64,000 bases of DNA from Sphingobacterium oryzagri (GTDB taxonomy: Bacteria; Bacteroidota; Bacteroidia; Sphingobacteriales; Sphingobacteriaceae). The notes under the pieces were generated by a model. It was not told the origin of the DNA. It made no database searches and saw only the letters and a program-made list of their open reading frames with translations. Location of the stretch: the NCBI RefSeq assembly GCF_028736175.1, contig NZ_CP117880.1:2914001-2978000 (forward strand). Reading direction: 5' to 3'. Positions 47,201-55,057 of this stretch are shown piece by piece. The translations under genes and the position numbers were made by a program. The number at the start of each line of letters is the position of its first letter. Positions within the stretch are counted from its first letter, which is position 1.

Positions 47201-47822
47201 CCTTACTGTTTAAACTCAGGCTCACCTCGATAAAATCGGCACGGGCGGCAAATCGTTGAGATTCGAAACCAACGTAACTAATCGTCAAACTGTCGGAGGG
47301 ATTAACGTCAGGCAACTCAAAAAAACCCTTGGAATCTGAAGAAACTTCCGTGCCGCTCATGCGTGAATGTATTGATGCGCCTTCCAGAGGTTGCCCATTA
47401 TAAAATACGCGACCTTTGACCAAAATTGACTCCTGTATTTCAGCTTTCGAGCCAATTTTATCAGCAGTAAAATGTAGTGAGATTATTTTCCCATTCTTGG
47501 TATAAGTCAATGGCAATTGCTCCGCTAGTCTCGCTAGTGCTTGATCGACATCATCGTACTTCGATTGCAAAGAGATATTCCGGTTTAGCGGAAGGGACGA
47601 ACTGTCAAAAATAATATCGAAACCACTTTGTTGGCGAATCTCTTTCAGAACTGCTTCCAGTGGAGCTTTTCTATTTTTAAAGGTGATGGACTGACTTCTT
47701 GCCTCGTGTATGTTCGCTACTGCTATCGCTATAGCGACGACTAGAAAAGGGCTTTTGTTTTGCATGATCAAAAAAGATTTAATCAGCTTGTTAATCGGGT
47801 TAATTAGATTTTTGATATTCAT
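44277..47822 (-). CDS. SusC/RagA-family TonB-dependent transducer-transporter with STN domain
   Basis: The 1181-residue protein has a signal segment (IAIAVANIHEARSQ), an STN secretin/TonB N-terminal domain (about 45-115, FKNRKAPLEAVLKEI), a carboxypeptidase-regulatory-like domain (about 135-215), a plug with DISVLKDATAASIWGARASNGV, and a barrel ending VQVDF. The STN domain contacts the FecR protein encoded upstream, so ligand arrival can be signalled to the ECF sigma factor. It is larger than the other two SusC proteins of the window because of this domain. Confidence 0.93.
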   Translation of the reverse strand: MNIKNLINPINKLIKSFLIMQNKSPFLVVAIAIAVANIHEARSQSITFKNRKAPLEAVLKEIRQQSGFDIIFDSSSLPLNRNISLQSKYDDVDQALARLAEQLPLTYTKNGKIISLHFTADKIGSKAEIQESILVKGRVFYNGQPLEGASIHSRMSGTEVSSDSKGFFELPDVNPSDSLTISYVGFESQRFAARADFIEVSLSLNSKAIEAVSISYSTGYQQISKERSAGAFAKPNMEIVKDRTTSMNILDRIDGLVPGLTVNSSGRGEELSIRGVTSINATRTPLLVVDGIVLSMSEVALINPNDVADISVLKDATAASIWGARASNGVIVITTKKGGKSDRLNISYNSFIKFEGKPDLDYLPKLNSRQLVDVASTIFDPINNTWGAINTPTSSNFTGIFVAPHERALYQHYLGNIDDQARDRLLDSLSLLDNVGHLEDLWYRNASLMNHTLSLSSGGDRYSIYASGAFTDDKSYTPDSKDRTYKVNLRQDFKVNKFLSAYLITDLTNIDRHGRPVVAPNNSLLPYIRYSDQSGEPLDMGYLNWADSIRNVYQTRSKISLSYNPIEERDFGRTDINELRARITAGLQVELYKGLRFEGTYGLTRNSSKTETLSDQESYAVRLQRAQFTTLSGTPYMPASGSRFNFADQQSKNWTVRNQLIYDQTFHRHAITALIGQEAQDFLSRGTYGTVWGYRTDLLTHIPVDLLTLANGIQNPVIGNSGTNRSVLTGSSVAGANEQQNRFLSYYANAGYTFDRKYTLNASWRIDESSLYGKERSAQNRPVWSLGAAWKVSREEFFDLSWISDLSLRSTVGVTGNSPNIGTAASSDIIAASTNSIFPGGVGVSIVTPANRSLTWESTFNFNVGMDFALLGNRINGSIDYYAKQTENLIGFMPTNSFTGYSSITGNLGDMKNRGIEISLNSKNLQSQKFSWSTGINLAYNKNKITKLNRATPISTGAGMIGQQFMEHFDAYALFAYAYGGLDAIGDPLVLREDGSSTKEPNVTLAEDIRFMGSLQPKWNGGVSNRFTYREFSLNLNAIFNLGHVMRRPNLNTLWTGGRIIENVSTDFLRRWQREGDEQNTQIPAYVDISSGRNNQRNTNYYTQGDLNVISASYIKLRDVSLGYALPASLANRINTRAISLRLQMANVMLWKENAYGIDPELVNNFYAGQNAVSFGVQVDF

Positions 47823-47916
47823 TTATTATAGGTTAAAGTGCAATGGATTCACATGGAAAAAAATTGGTGAACGAATGTCGTTAAGAATGAAAGGACTACT
47901 ATGAGTTGTGCGGTTA

Positions 47917-49110
47917 TTATCTATTCGGATTATTTACAATCACTTGGCGTCCTTCTAGACTAAATCTGACCGATCCCAAATCTTCGATGGCTTTAAGAAT
48001 GACAGATAAAGGTTGTTTATTTGAGATCCAGCCTCCATAGAGGATTTGGTCATCGCCTTTTTCGAGGTAGACAACATCTACATCGTACCATCGAGCGATT
48101 TTTTTAAGCGCCTCACTTAATTTGATTCCGTTTAGTACAAACTCTCCTTGCTGCCAGTCAACTGCATCTTCCGCTTTGGTCTTACTCAAAACTGTCTCTG
48201 TTGAAGTGCTTATTACTTTTTGGCCGGGAATCAGCACGTATTGATTTCCGTGTGCAGATATTTTGACCTTACCTTCCAAAAGGGATGTTGTGACTTTGCG
48301 ATCGTCTGGGTACGCGCTTACATTAAAATGCGTGCCCAAAACATATATGGACTGTAAGTTTGTCTCTACTACAAAAGGACTTTTAGAATCTTTGGCTACC
48401 TCAAAGTATGCTTCCCCCGAAAGAAATATTTTACGTGTGTTTCCTTCCACGAGTGTAGGTAAAAATCGTACTTCGGAACCTGCATTCATCCATAATTTAG
48501 TACCGTCAGGTAAACGCAACTTGTAATGCTGACCATTTTTTGTGCGGATCGAATGATGTTGGGAACCATGGTAGCCTCTTCCACTGTAGCTATAAACAAG
48601 TTCCCCATCCCCGTTCGCCTTAATCTCGGTGCCGCTATGCAGGCCAAAATTACCGCTGGTATTTTCGGCAAGATCAATTTGAAAACCGTTGTCTACTGTT
48701 AAAATGGCTGCTTCAACCCCGGCTTTCACATCGGAGTTCGCAGATTGCAAACCGGGTAATTGGCGGTCGTTAGGCGAATATCTAAGCTGTCCCTTCCAAA
48801 AAAACAAACCAAACAATACCACTGCCGACGCTGCTGCAAAAGAAAATCTGTATATACGGTGATTACGCGCCCTCTTATTGCTCCAGATATCTACGCCCTT
48901 AATACGTTCAAATACAGCTTTTCTCCGATCATAATCTTTCTCAATATTTATACTATCCCGGAGCGCACTCTGCATCAATTCGGCGATAAAGCTGCAGGTT
49001 CGTTCATCGGACAACATGGAGTAGTATTCTCGAATCTCACTTTCAGTCGCCGAATTGCTGTAAACCTTCTGAAACAATGTTTCGATATGCTTTTCGTTAA
49101 ATTCTTTCAT
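47917..49110 (-). CDS. FecR-family anti-sigma factor
   Basis: The 397-residue protein has a cytoplasmic N-terminal sigma-binding part (about 1-85), one transmembrane helix (about 88-107, FAAASAVVLFGLFFW), and a periplasmic FecR domain (about 185-285, LRLPDGTKLWMNAGSEVRF, GEAYFEVAKD, VLGTHFNVSAY), ending with a DUF4974-type domain (about 315-395, FVLNGIKLSEALKKIARWYDV) that resembles STN. It holds the ECF sigma factor encoded upstream until the SusC transducer signals. It lies 94 bases before the SusC gene. Confidence 0.92.
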   Translation of the reverse strand: MKEFNEKHIETLFQKVYSNSATESEIREYYSMLSDERTCSFIAELMQSALRDSINIEKDYDRRKAVFERIKGVDIWSNKRARNHRIYRFSFAAASAVVLFGLFFWKGQLRYSPNDRQLPGLQSANSDVKAGVEAAILTVDNGFQIDLAENTSGNFGLHSGTEIKANGDGELVYSYSGRGYHGSQHHSIRTKNGQHYKLRLPDGTKLWMNAGSEVRFLPTLVEGNTRKIFLSGEAYFEVAKDSKSPFVVETNLQSIYVLGTHFNVSAYPDDRKVTTSLLEGKVKISAHGNQYVLIPGQKVISTSTETVLSKTKAEDAVDWQQGEFVLNGIKLSEALKKIARWYDVDVVYLEKGDDQILYGGWISNKQPLSVILKAIEDLGSVRFSLEGRQVIVNNPNR

Positions 49111-49226
49111 GTTGGATACGGTAAAATATATACGTTAATTAATACCACATAGTGGATTTGATCAGTTTCAATTATATAAACGAATAACTTACGTCGTACT
49201 ACTAAGCGAGAAGGAAAAAAATCTAT

Positions 49227-49823
49227 TTATTTTGTTAGTATAAAAAATATGGCGAAAGAAAACATATCTGAGTTCTTCTCCAAATGAATACGGATGTGTT
49301 TAAGGGCGGCTACTATCTGATTGGCCACGGTGCTTTTGGACAAACCAAGTTTTTCGGCAATTTCGTTATGAGACAAGCCCTCGTGACGGCTCAATTTAAA
49401 AATTTCACGGCGTTGCGCAGGGAGCATATCAATAGCTTCTGTCAAAAGCAGCAAAGTTTCTTTGTAAATGATCCGTTCTTCCGTATCAATTGAGCTGACA
49501 TTTTGCTGTGCTATTACGTAATCTAGAATCGGTCTTCTGCGTGCGATGGAGCGTTGGTAGTCCAACACTTTGTTGGAGGCCATTTGATAAAGGTAGGCGG
49601 ATGGATTGGTCAATTGCTCCAGATGATCCCTTCTTTGCCACAAGTTGATAAATATGTCTTGCACAAGTTCTTCGGTCAGGTCCGGAAGGTGAAGCATACG
49701 GTCAATGAATGAAAAAATTCTTGGGCTATAGTAATTGTAGATGAGTTCGAACGCTTCTTCGCTACCCTTAGCGAGATTTCGAAAGGCAGTATGTTCATTA
49801 AATTTATTATTCAGACTCGGCAT
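49227..49823 (-). CDS. ECF RNA polymerase sigma factor
   Basis: The 198-residue protein has sigma region 2 (about 25-95, YNYYSPRIFSFIDRM, ELVQDIFINLWQRR) and region 4 (about 125-180, LPAQRREIFKLSRHEGLSHNEIAEKLGLSKSTVANQIVAALKHIR), the usual Bacteroidota type regulated by FecR. It should direct transcription of the SusCD/TlpA genes downstream. A gap of 116 bases separates it from fecR. Confidence 0.92.
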   Translation of the reverse strand: MPSLNNKFNEHTAFRNLAKGSEEAFELIYNYYSPRIFSFIDRMLHLPDLTEELVQDIFINLWQRRDHLEQLTNPSAYLYQMASNKVLDYQRSIARRRPILDYVIAQQNVSSIDTEERIIYKETLLLLTEAIDMLPAQRREIFKLSRHEGLSHNEIAEKLGLSKSTVANQIVAALKHIRIHLEKNSDMFSFAIFFILTK

Positions 49824-50251
49824 ATCGCTAATTAAGGTCGAAGCGGGCTCAAAATAAACATATAATCAGCAATTATACAAATTTGCGAAGCTTCTCATTT
49901 CGACTTCTTTTATAGATTGGAAAGGTTGAGATTAAACTTACTGACCAATATATAGTCCACAGACTTGAAAGTTCATCATATTGCTAATCGATGTAAATTT
50001 TTGAACGTCGGCAAAACCAAAGAACTTTTTTGGCATGACTATATTTTCACCTTTACAAAGGTCATATTGCTAGGCTTGCTGCACTAGGTACATATACATC
50101 AATTTTAGGGGTCATATCATAAATAGAAAATTTGAGTAGGCCAGTAAGTGTTTCACAAACAACCTCCTATCATTAATCGAGATAATCTACAAAATTAACA
50201 ATACAACGAACTGGCATCTCGTTTGAACGTTTATTATTTAAAAATTAGAAG
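49824..50251. other. intergenic region between divergent genes
   Basis: No gene or strong structure is seen between the sigma-factor gene and the small lipoprotein gene. It should hold both promoters; no clean TAnnTTTG box was found. Confidence 0.35.
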
Positions 50252-50620
50252 ATGAAATTAAATACAGCGCTTATCTATCCGACATTATTGCTAATAATGT
50301 CCGGTTGTGCACCTAGCAACCAATCTGAGACATCTAATCAATGTGACTTTAGCAAACCTATTCTAGACAGTTTAAAGAACGAAAGCGGGACGTTTGGTCT
50401 TGACGAGTCTGACGGTCGCTACTTTGTAAGCATACACACTGAAGGAACCATCGATGAGGTTTCAAGCTACATCATTTGTAATCCGCCGGGTAGTTTACCA
50501 GAGCTTCAAAAGAACGTAATGATTTCAGGTAATGTGAGAAATTCATCTAGAATATCGAACTTGGCGGGTTTAACATATTTTGAACTTGAATTGACAGATT
50601 TGGAGGAAGTAGCAAAATAG
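50252..50620 (+). CDS. small lipoprotein, paralogue of the one at 54388-54795
   Basis: The 122-residue protein has a lipoprotein signal (LIMSGC, Cys19). The mature part shares GTxDEVSxYxIxNPxxxLP, the NVMISGNVR/KVNFSGKVS pair and SNLAGLTYFELE/SNLGGQTYYELE with the 135-residue lipoprotein at 54388-54795, so the two are relatives about 4 kb apart on opposite strands. Function unknown. It stands alone, with its own upstream region. Confidence 0.65.
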   Translation: MKLNTALIYPTLLLIMSGCAPSNQSETSNQCDFSKPILDSLKNESGTFGLDESDGRYFVSIHTEGTIDEVSSYIICNPPGSLPELQKNVMISGNVRNSSRISNLAGLTYFELELTDLEEVAK

Positions 50621-50931
50621 TCAGCGCCCTGATTAAAGGGGCATAAGAAAAAAATGATGAAGATTCGTGCTACTATTTGTCCGTTGGGGGCAGTATATGA
50701 ACCCATGATTCTATTGTAGATGAAATCGACGTCGTTACGCGTTCTATTTTTTATGGAATACGCTCAACGTTCGAAAAAATCATTGTCGTGAGGTAATCCT
50801 TCGGAACTTATTGGAGCTGTGCTCCTCATTATAAAAGTCTGACATTTAGAATTGTAAAATTCCTATCTTTGATTAAACATGACAATCTATATCACCGAGA
50901 AACAAAAAAAAATTATAGTTAGTCATACATC
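50621..50931. other. intergenic region upstream of the AraC-type regulator
   Basis: No gene is supported. TATCTTTG at 50866-50873 matches the -7 consensus and would start the AraC-type gene with a leader of about 52 bases; the -33 element is weak. Confidence 0.4.
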
Positions 50932-51849
50932 ATGGAATATATTACACCACTTCGATTACATTCTATTAATGATTTTCATCAACTTTGGTCCCTTCCAAAG
51001 CCCAAGCATCCGTTAATTAGTGTAATAGACTATAAAGCAATGGATCACAGCGTTATTCACCTTGGTCAAACTTTGATCATGGATTACTACAGCATAACAA
51101 TCAAACGAGATTTCGGAGTCAAAATCCAATATGGTCAGCAGTCTGTGGATTTTAATGAAGGAATAATGTTTTTTATGGCTCCGAATCAGGTGTTCCGTGT
51201 TCAGAAAGATGTTTTTCAAGACGGCTCGCGGAACGGATGGATCATGTTAATACATCCCGACTTATTATGGAGCACGAATCTCGCAAAAACAATTAAAGAC
51301 TATGATTTCTTCCACTATGCGATGCACGAATCATTGTTTTTGTCAAGTGAAGAGGAATCGATGATAGTAAAAATTGTAGCTAGCATACGTCAAGAATACA
51401 CTTCTCACATAGACAACTTTAGTCAGCAAATAATTGTCTCCCAGGTTGAGACTCTTTTGCATTATTCCCATAGGTTTTACAAAAGACAATTCATGACCAG
51501 AAAAGTGTCGAGCCATAAGATCCTTGAGCGGTTAGAGAAAATATTAAATGATTATTTGAAGGACGACTCGATTGAAAAAGGACTCCCTTCAGTAAAATTT
51601 GTAGCAGATAAACTTAATATATCACCGAACTACCTCACTAACTTGTTAAAAATGCTAACAGGTGACAATACGCAACAGCACATCCAGAACAAGATCCTGG
51701 AGAAGGCCAAAGAAAAACTTTCCACTACAGACCATTCGATATCGCAAATTGCTTATGAATTGGGTTTCGGATATCCCCAATCTTTTAATAAATTCTTTAA
51801 GGCGAGAACAAAGCTTTCGCCCATAGAATTCAGGCTGTCTTTACATTAA
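50932..51849 (+). CDS. AraC-family transcriptional regulator
   Basis: The 305-residue protein has an N-terminal cupin-like sensing domain (about 20-165) and a C-terminal double helix-turn-helix (about 205-303: VKFVADKLNISPNYLTNLLKMLTG and ISQIAYELGFGYPQSFNKFFKARTKLSPIEFR). It is the typical ligand-responsive activator of Bacteroidota. The convergent neighbour is an aldo/keto reductase gene, a common pairing; whether it controls that gene is inference. Confidence 0.9.
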   Translation: MEYITPLRLHSINDFHQLWSLPKPKHPLISVIDYKAMDHSVIHLGQTLIMDYYSITIKRDFGVKIQYGQQSVDFNEGIMFFMAPNQVFRVQKDVFQDGSRNGWIMLIHPDLLWSTNLAKTIKDYDFFHYAMHESLFLSSEEESMIVKIVASIRQEYTSHIDNFSQQIIVSQVETLLHYSHRFYKRQFMTRKVSSHKILERLEKILNDYLKDDSIEKGLPSVKFVADKLNISPNYLTNLLKMLTGDNTQQHIQNKILEKAKEKLSTTDHSISQIAYELGFGYPQSFNKFFKARTKLSPIEFRLSLH

Positions 51850-51858
51850 GAAGTTTAT

Positions 51859-51896
51859 AAAAGATTCCTACTAAATATAAAAGCAGGAATCTTTTT
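51859..51896. terminator. bidirectional terminator between araC-type and aldo/keto reductase genes
   Basis: AAAAGATTCCT, a 15-base loop and AGGAATCTTTTT. It lies 10 bases after the AraC-type gene and 21 bases after the aldo/keto reductase stop on the other strand, so it can serve both. Confidence 0.75.
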
Positions 51897-51916
51897 ATAG
51901 GGCGCTCCAAGATTTT

Positions 51917-52792
51917 TTAACCTAAGAAAAGCATATCCTCATCAGTAAGCCGGATTCCGAGTGCTGAAATGTTCTCCGTCAAGTGCGTGAGATTCGATGT
52001 TCCGGGGATGGGAAGCATTGATTGGTTAAAGTGCAGTAGCCATGCAATGTTAATCTGGGATCGACTAGCTCCATACTTCTTTGCAATTACACCTATTTTA
52101 TCTTCTTTCTCGGACAATGAATTTTGTAAAGACCAGAAGGGAATCATTGTTATATGGTTATCGATGCACAACTGTATTACTTCTTGTAACTCATTTACCT
52201 GCTGTCCGTGGGATTCAAAGCTAGAGCGTTGACCGTATCCGAATGCATTTTCAACACTTACGATAGATCCCATTTCAAGGCCTTTTTTAAGCCCTGTTGG
52301 ACTTACATTGCTAAGACCTATATGCTTGATCTTCCCTTCCTTCTGCATTTCATACATAGCCTCTAATGATTCTTCTAAAGGGGTAGTTGAATGCGGCATT
52401 ATACGAAAATGGACTAATTGTATCTGCTCTATATTCAAAGTTTTAAGATTTCTATCAATGCTTTCACGCAAATTTTCCGGTTTGTCAAAGACAATCCAAC
52501 TTTTATCCGGTTTACGCGATGCACCAACTTTTGTGCAGATTACAACATCTTCACGGTATGGATACAGTGCCTCGACAATTAGTTTGTTGGTAATATCTTC
52601 ACCATAAAAATCTGCAGTATCAAAAAAATTTACCCCGCTTTCAACAGCGGTCTGTAGAATTTTTATTGCTTCATTCCTATCCTTTGGTTCTCCCCAAACC
52701 TGTTCACCAGGAAGGCGCATTGTTCCATATCCTAGACGACTTACTCTTAAGGGATGATCGGATCGATCAGCGATGGTTATTGTTTTCTTCAT
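51917..52792 (-). CDS. aldo/keto reductase
   Basis: The 291-residue protein is a NADPH-type (beta/alpha)8 aldo/keto reductase. The catalytic tetrad is visible: Asp58 (FFDTADFYG), Tyr63, Lys88 (ICTKVG) and His128 (LVHF). The cofactor-binding end shows PIPGTSNLTHLTEN. It reduces aldehydes or ketones in the cytoplasm; substrate unknown. It stands alone, convergent with the AraC-family gene. Confidence 0.88.
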   Translation of the reverse strand: MKKTITIADRSDHPLRVSRLGYGTMRLPGEQVWGEPKDRNEAIKILQTAVESGVNFFDTADFYGEDITNKLIVEALYPYREDVVICTKVGASRKPDKSWIVFDKPENLRESIDRNLKTLNIEQIQLVHFRIMPHSTTPLEESLEAMYEMQKEGKIKHIGLSNVSPTGLKKGLEMGSIVSVENAFGYGQRSSFESHGQQVNELQEVIQLCIDNHITMIPFWSLQNSLSEKEDKIGVIAKKYGASRSQINIAWLLHFNQSMLPIPGTSNLTHLTENISALGIRLTDEDMLFLG

Positions 52793-52909
52793 TTACTCCA
52801 AATTTGATGTTCCAAAGATTCAAAATATAAGGCTGTCGGATGTAGTCCAATCTACTTTTATTGTATCTCGTTCCCACTATTGATGAACCAATTCGAAGTA
52901 TTCGATCAT

Positions 52910-52980
52910 ACAAATCAAATTGGAAATTTCGATTTTTAGGTTAGACAAATCAAATTGGAAATTTTCGATTTTTAGGTTAG
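52910..52980. repeat. tandem duplication of a 35/36-base unit
   Basis: ACAAATCAAATTGGAAATTT... (52910-52944, 35 bases) is followed directly by a second copy (52945-52980, 36 bases, one extra T). The start of a third unit (ACAAA) follows. It is noncoding. The surrounding 52793-53192 holds no gene. Confidence 0.8.
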
Positions 52981-53192
52981 ACAAAAAGAAATGTCTATCA
53001 GAAAATTCAAAATTTGATTCATGTAGGCTAACATTCGCTATGAAAACTAAATAATAGATTTAATAATAACCCACCGATTTATTACTTACATATCTGATTA
53101 TGTGATTTTTATAATCCGAAATCGACCAGAAGTACATTGAAATTTCAGTGAGGTGATTCACTAAAAGGCCTCAAAAAAACTTGAATATTTTC

Positions 53193-53360
53193 CTAGCATA
53201 TATGGTTGTGTACACCGCTATCAGCAAGACCTTTTTTTGTTGTCACCGCTTTTTTCCCGCGCTCGTTAATAAGTTCCATTGTCCTTTCCGCCCATAGAAA
53301 TTTTTCAGAGGACTGTAGCATGTTTGAATGAATCTCATTGATCAAAACAGTCTTTATCAC
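53193..53360 (-). pseudogene. possible 55-residue gene remnant with GTG start
   Basis: From GTG 53360 a frame runs 56 codons to TAG with protein-like composition (EKFLWAERTMELINERGKKA). It lies four bases after the preceding remnant, operon-like. There is no ATG start and no recognised family, so it may be the fragment of a larger gene. Confidence 0.3.
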
Positions 53361-53364
53361 GCAA

Positions 53365-53571
53365 TTAATCTACTAAGATTTCAACTGTAAAACATTCAAG
53401 CTTACCTTCCAATTCGCTGATCGCTTTTAGATAATCGCATCGTCGCTGCTCCACATTTTATGCAACAAACCGATATCGAATTTTTAGATCTTTGGTTAGC
53501 TGCTTCTTGACGACGTATTGAACGGGATCAAGATACTTTCTCAATCTTTTGTGTCCTAAACGAATTTTCAC
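53365..53571 (-). pseudogene. decayed ORF with one internal stop
   Basis: A 69-codon frame from GTG 53571 reads basic, protein-like sequence (KYLDPVQYVVKKQLTKDL, RRCDYLKAISELEGKL) with a single internal TAA. It is tightly followed by the remnant at 53193-53360. Together they look like a decayed two-gene unit. Family not recognised. Confidence 0.3.
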
Positions 53572-53881
53572 GTCTTAGGTACCATCTGATTTTTTGTTCA
53601 AACACCTTTCTGTTAACTGGAGCCATAACTGTATTGTAATAGCACATAAAACCGTTGTAACCATTTTATATTAAGTTCAACAAAAATCTACGTAAATCAC
53701 ACCGAATAGCAGTTTGCGATCCGACTACAGAAAGTGGTTCTAAAGTGTCCTAAGAAGCTAAAAAAGGCGATTTTTCATCTTCTGCGGAAGTTTTTGGGTT
53801 ACCTAATGGAAGGGTATACTTAAAGCGTAGGAAGAATGTCATCAAATATTTCACTATCTTCGATCCAACTAATTTTTTAAT

Positions 53882-54106
53882 ATGAAAGGCGATAAAAATC
53901 CACTTCGTCAAATGGTAGTAACTGGCAAAACACGAAATGTTTTTTTTTCTTGGTATTTGGATAAATATGGCGAATTGCCACACAATGTAGATCTATGGCT
54001 AATTGCTAAGCAGCTTAAAATATTTTCAGAATTTTTTGACAAGACTATTAACCATGCCAATGATTTCTATAAGGCACTCAATGAATTCGAGAGTAATACG
54101 TTGTGA
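53882..54106 (+). CDS. small hypothetical protein (74 residues)
   Basis: The protein is soluble, mixed charged and aromatic (FFSWYLDKYGELPHNVDLW, then a helical tail), without signal peptide or known motif. It has an ATG start and normal coding composition. It stands alone between decayed ORFs and a small lipoprotein gene. Confidence 0.45.
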   Translation: MKGDKNPLRQMVVTGKTRNVFFSWYLDKYGELPHNVDLWLIAKQLKIFSEFFDKTINHANDFYKALNEFESNTL

Positions 54107-54387
54107 TTAGAAGTGGCACTGAAACGTTCAAGGCCGCTGTTTTACATTTTTTTTATTGTGCTGATCCATTTTTTTTAGAAATGGTTTACAATCACTTATC
54201 AACAACCAATCCCAAAATGTGCGATGATTTCGGGATTGGTTACTGCGCAAGATAAATGAAGTATACTTAACCCAGCGCTAACAACTCGACGTTAAGTCCA
54301 AAGTCGAACACGTTATATAAATGGCTAAAAGACGATCTATCCAATGGTGGTGGTTGATCATTACCTTACATTGTTTGTGATCAAAAT

Positions 54388-54795
54388 CTATTCTTCTACG
54401 ACCATAGTATCTATCTCTAATTCGTAATACGTTTGTCCGCCTAAATTTGACGCTTGCGTGGAAGGCGAAACTTTGCCAGAAAAATTTACTTTTTGATTAT
54501 CCTTTGGAAGTGTTGCTGCAGGATTGGAAATCAAATAGATAGATACTTCATCCACCGTGCCGGGCGTGTGTACACGTAAAGAAGCTCGGCTTGTTAATTC
54601 GTCCGTGACAAAAGTACCTATCGCTTCATTTATCATATAAACGGAATCCTCTACTGATCTATCACTCGTTGTGGTTTTGGAGAGGGTATCAACAGCTGAC
54701 GGCTCTTTACCAACAGACCGTTTACCATCGCAACCTACAGCTAGAGACAGCATCGTAATTGCACCGTAAAATACTGATTTGTTTAAAATTTTCAT
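54388..54795 (-). CDS. small lipoprotein, paralogue of the one at 50252-50620
   Basis: The 135-residue protein has a lipoprotein signal (SLAVGC, Cys22), a Ser/Thr-rich linker and a mature domain (about 55-135) with GTVDEVSIYLISNP, KVNFSGKVS and LGGQTYYELE. This domain matches the lipoprotein at 50252-50620. The family is unknown; both probably sit in the outer or inner membrane facing the periplasm. Confidence 0.65.
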   Translation of the reverse strand: MKILNKSVFYGAITMLSLAVGCDGKRSVGKEPSAVDTLSKTTTSDRSVEDSVYMINEAIGTFVTDELTSRASLRVHTPGTVDEVSIYLISNPAATLPKDNQKVNFSGKVSPSTQASNLGGQTYYELEIDTMVVEE

Positions 54796-54943
54796 GTTTT
54801 ATGTTTTTATGAATTTACCTTATAACGAGTTAAAGCTGAAATAGCAACATATAAAGTAACTTTTTTCGATAATAAATAATGTTTTTATATCGATTTGCAT
54901 ACGACTTTTTACTACGGTTTTCATTCCCTTATAGCGAGCATTT

Positions 54944-54975
54944 AAAACCCCTTAAGCCAAACCGACCTAAGGGGT
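54944..54975 (-). terminator. terminator downstream of glgX
   Basis: On the minus strand ACCCCTTA, a 13-base loop and TAAGGGGT are followed by TTTT. It lies about 80 bases beyond the GlgX stop. Confidence 0.6.
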
Positions 54976-55057
54976 AAACAGACTGTCCCGAAGTCCTGAA
55001 CTTCTTTAAAATTGTCGTCTAAAACCTAGTTTCGTCTTTATTTACTTTCAGGTATAT

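Noticed and set aside
52910..52980. CRISPR-like repeats
   Set aside because: Only two adjacent copies without spacers and no cas genes; it is a plain tandem duplication.
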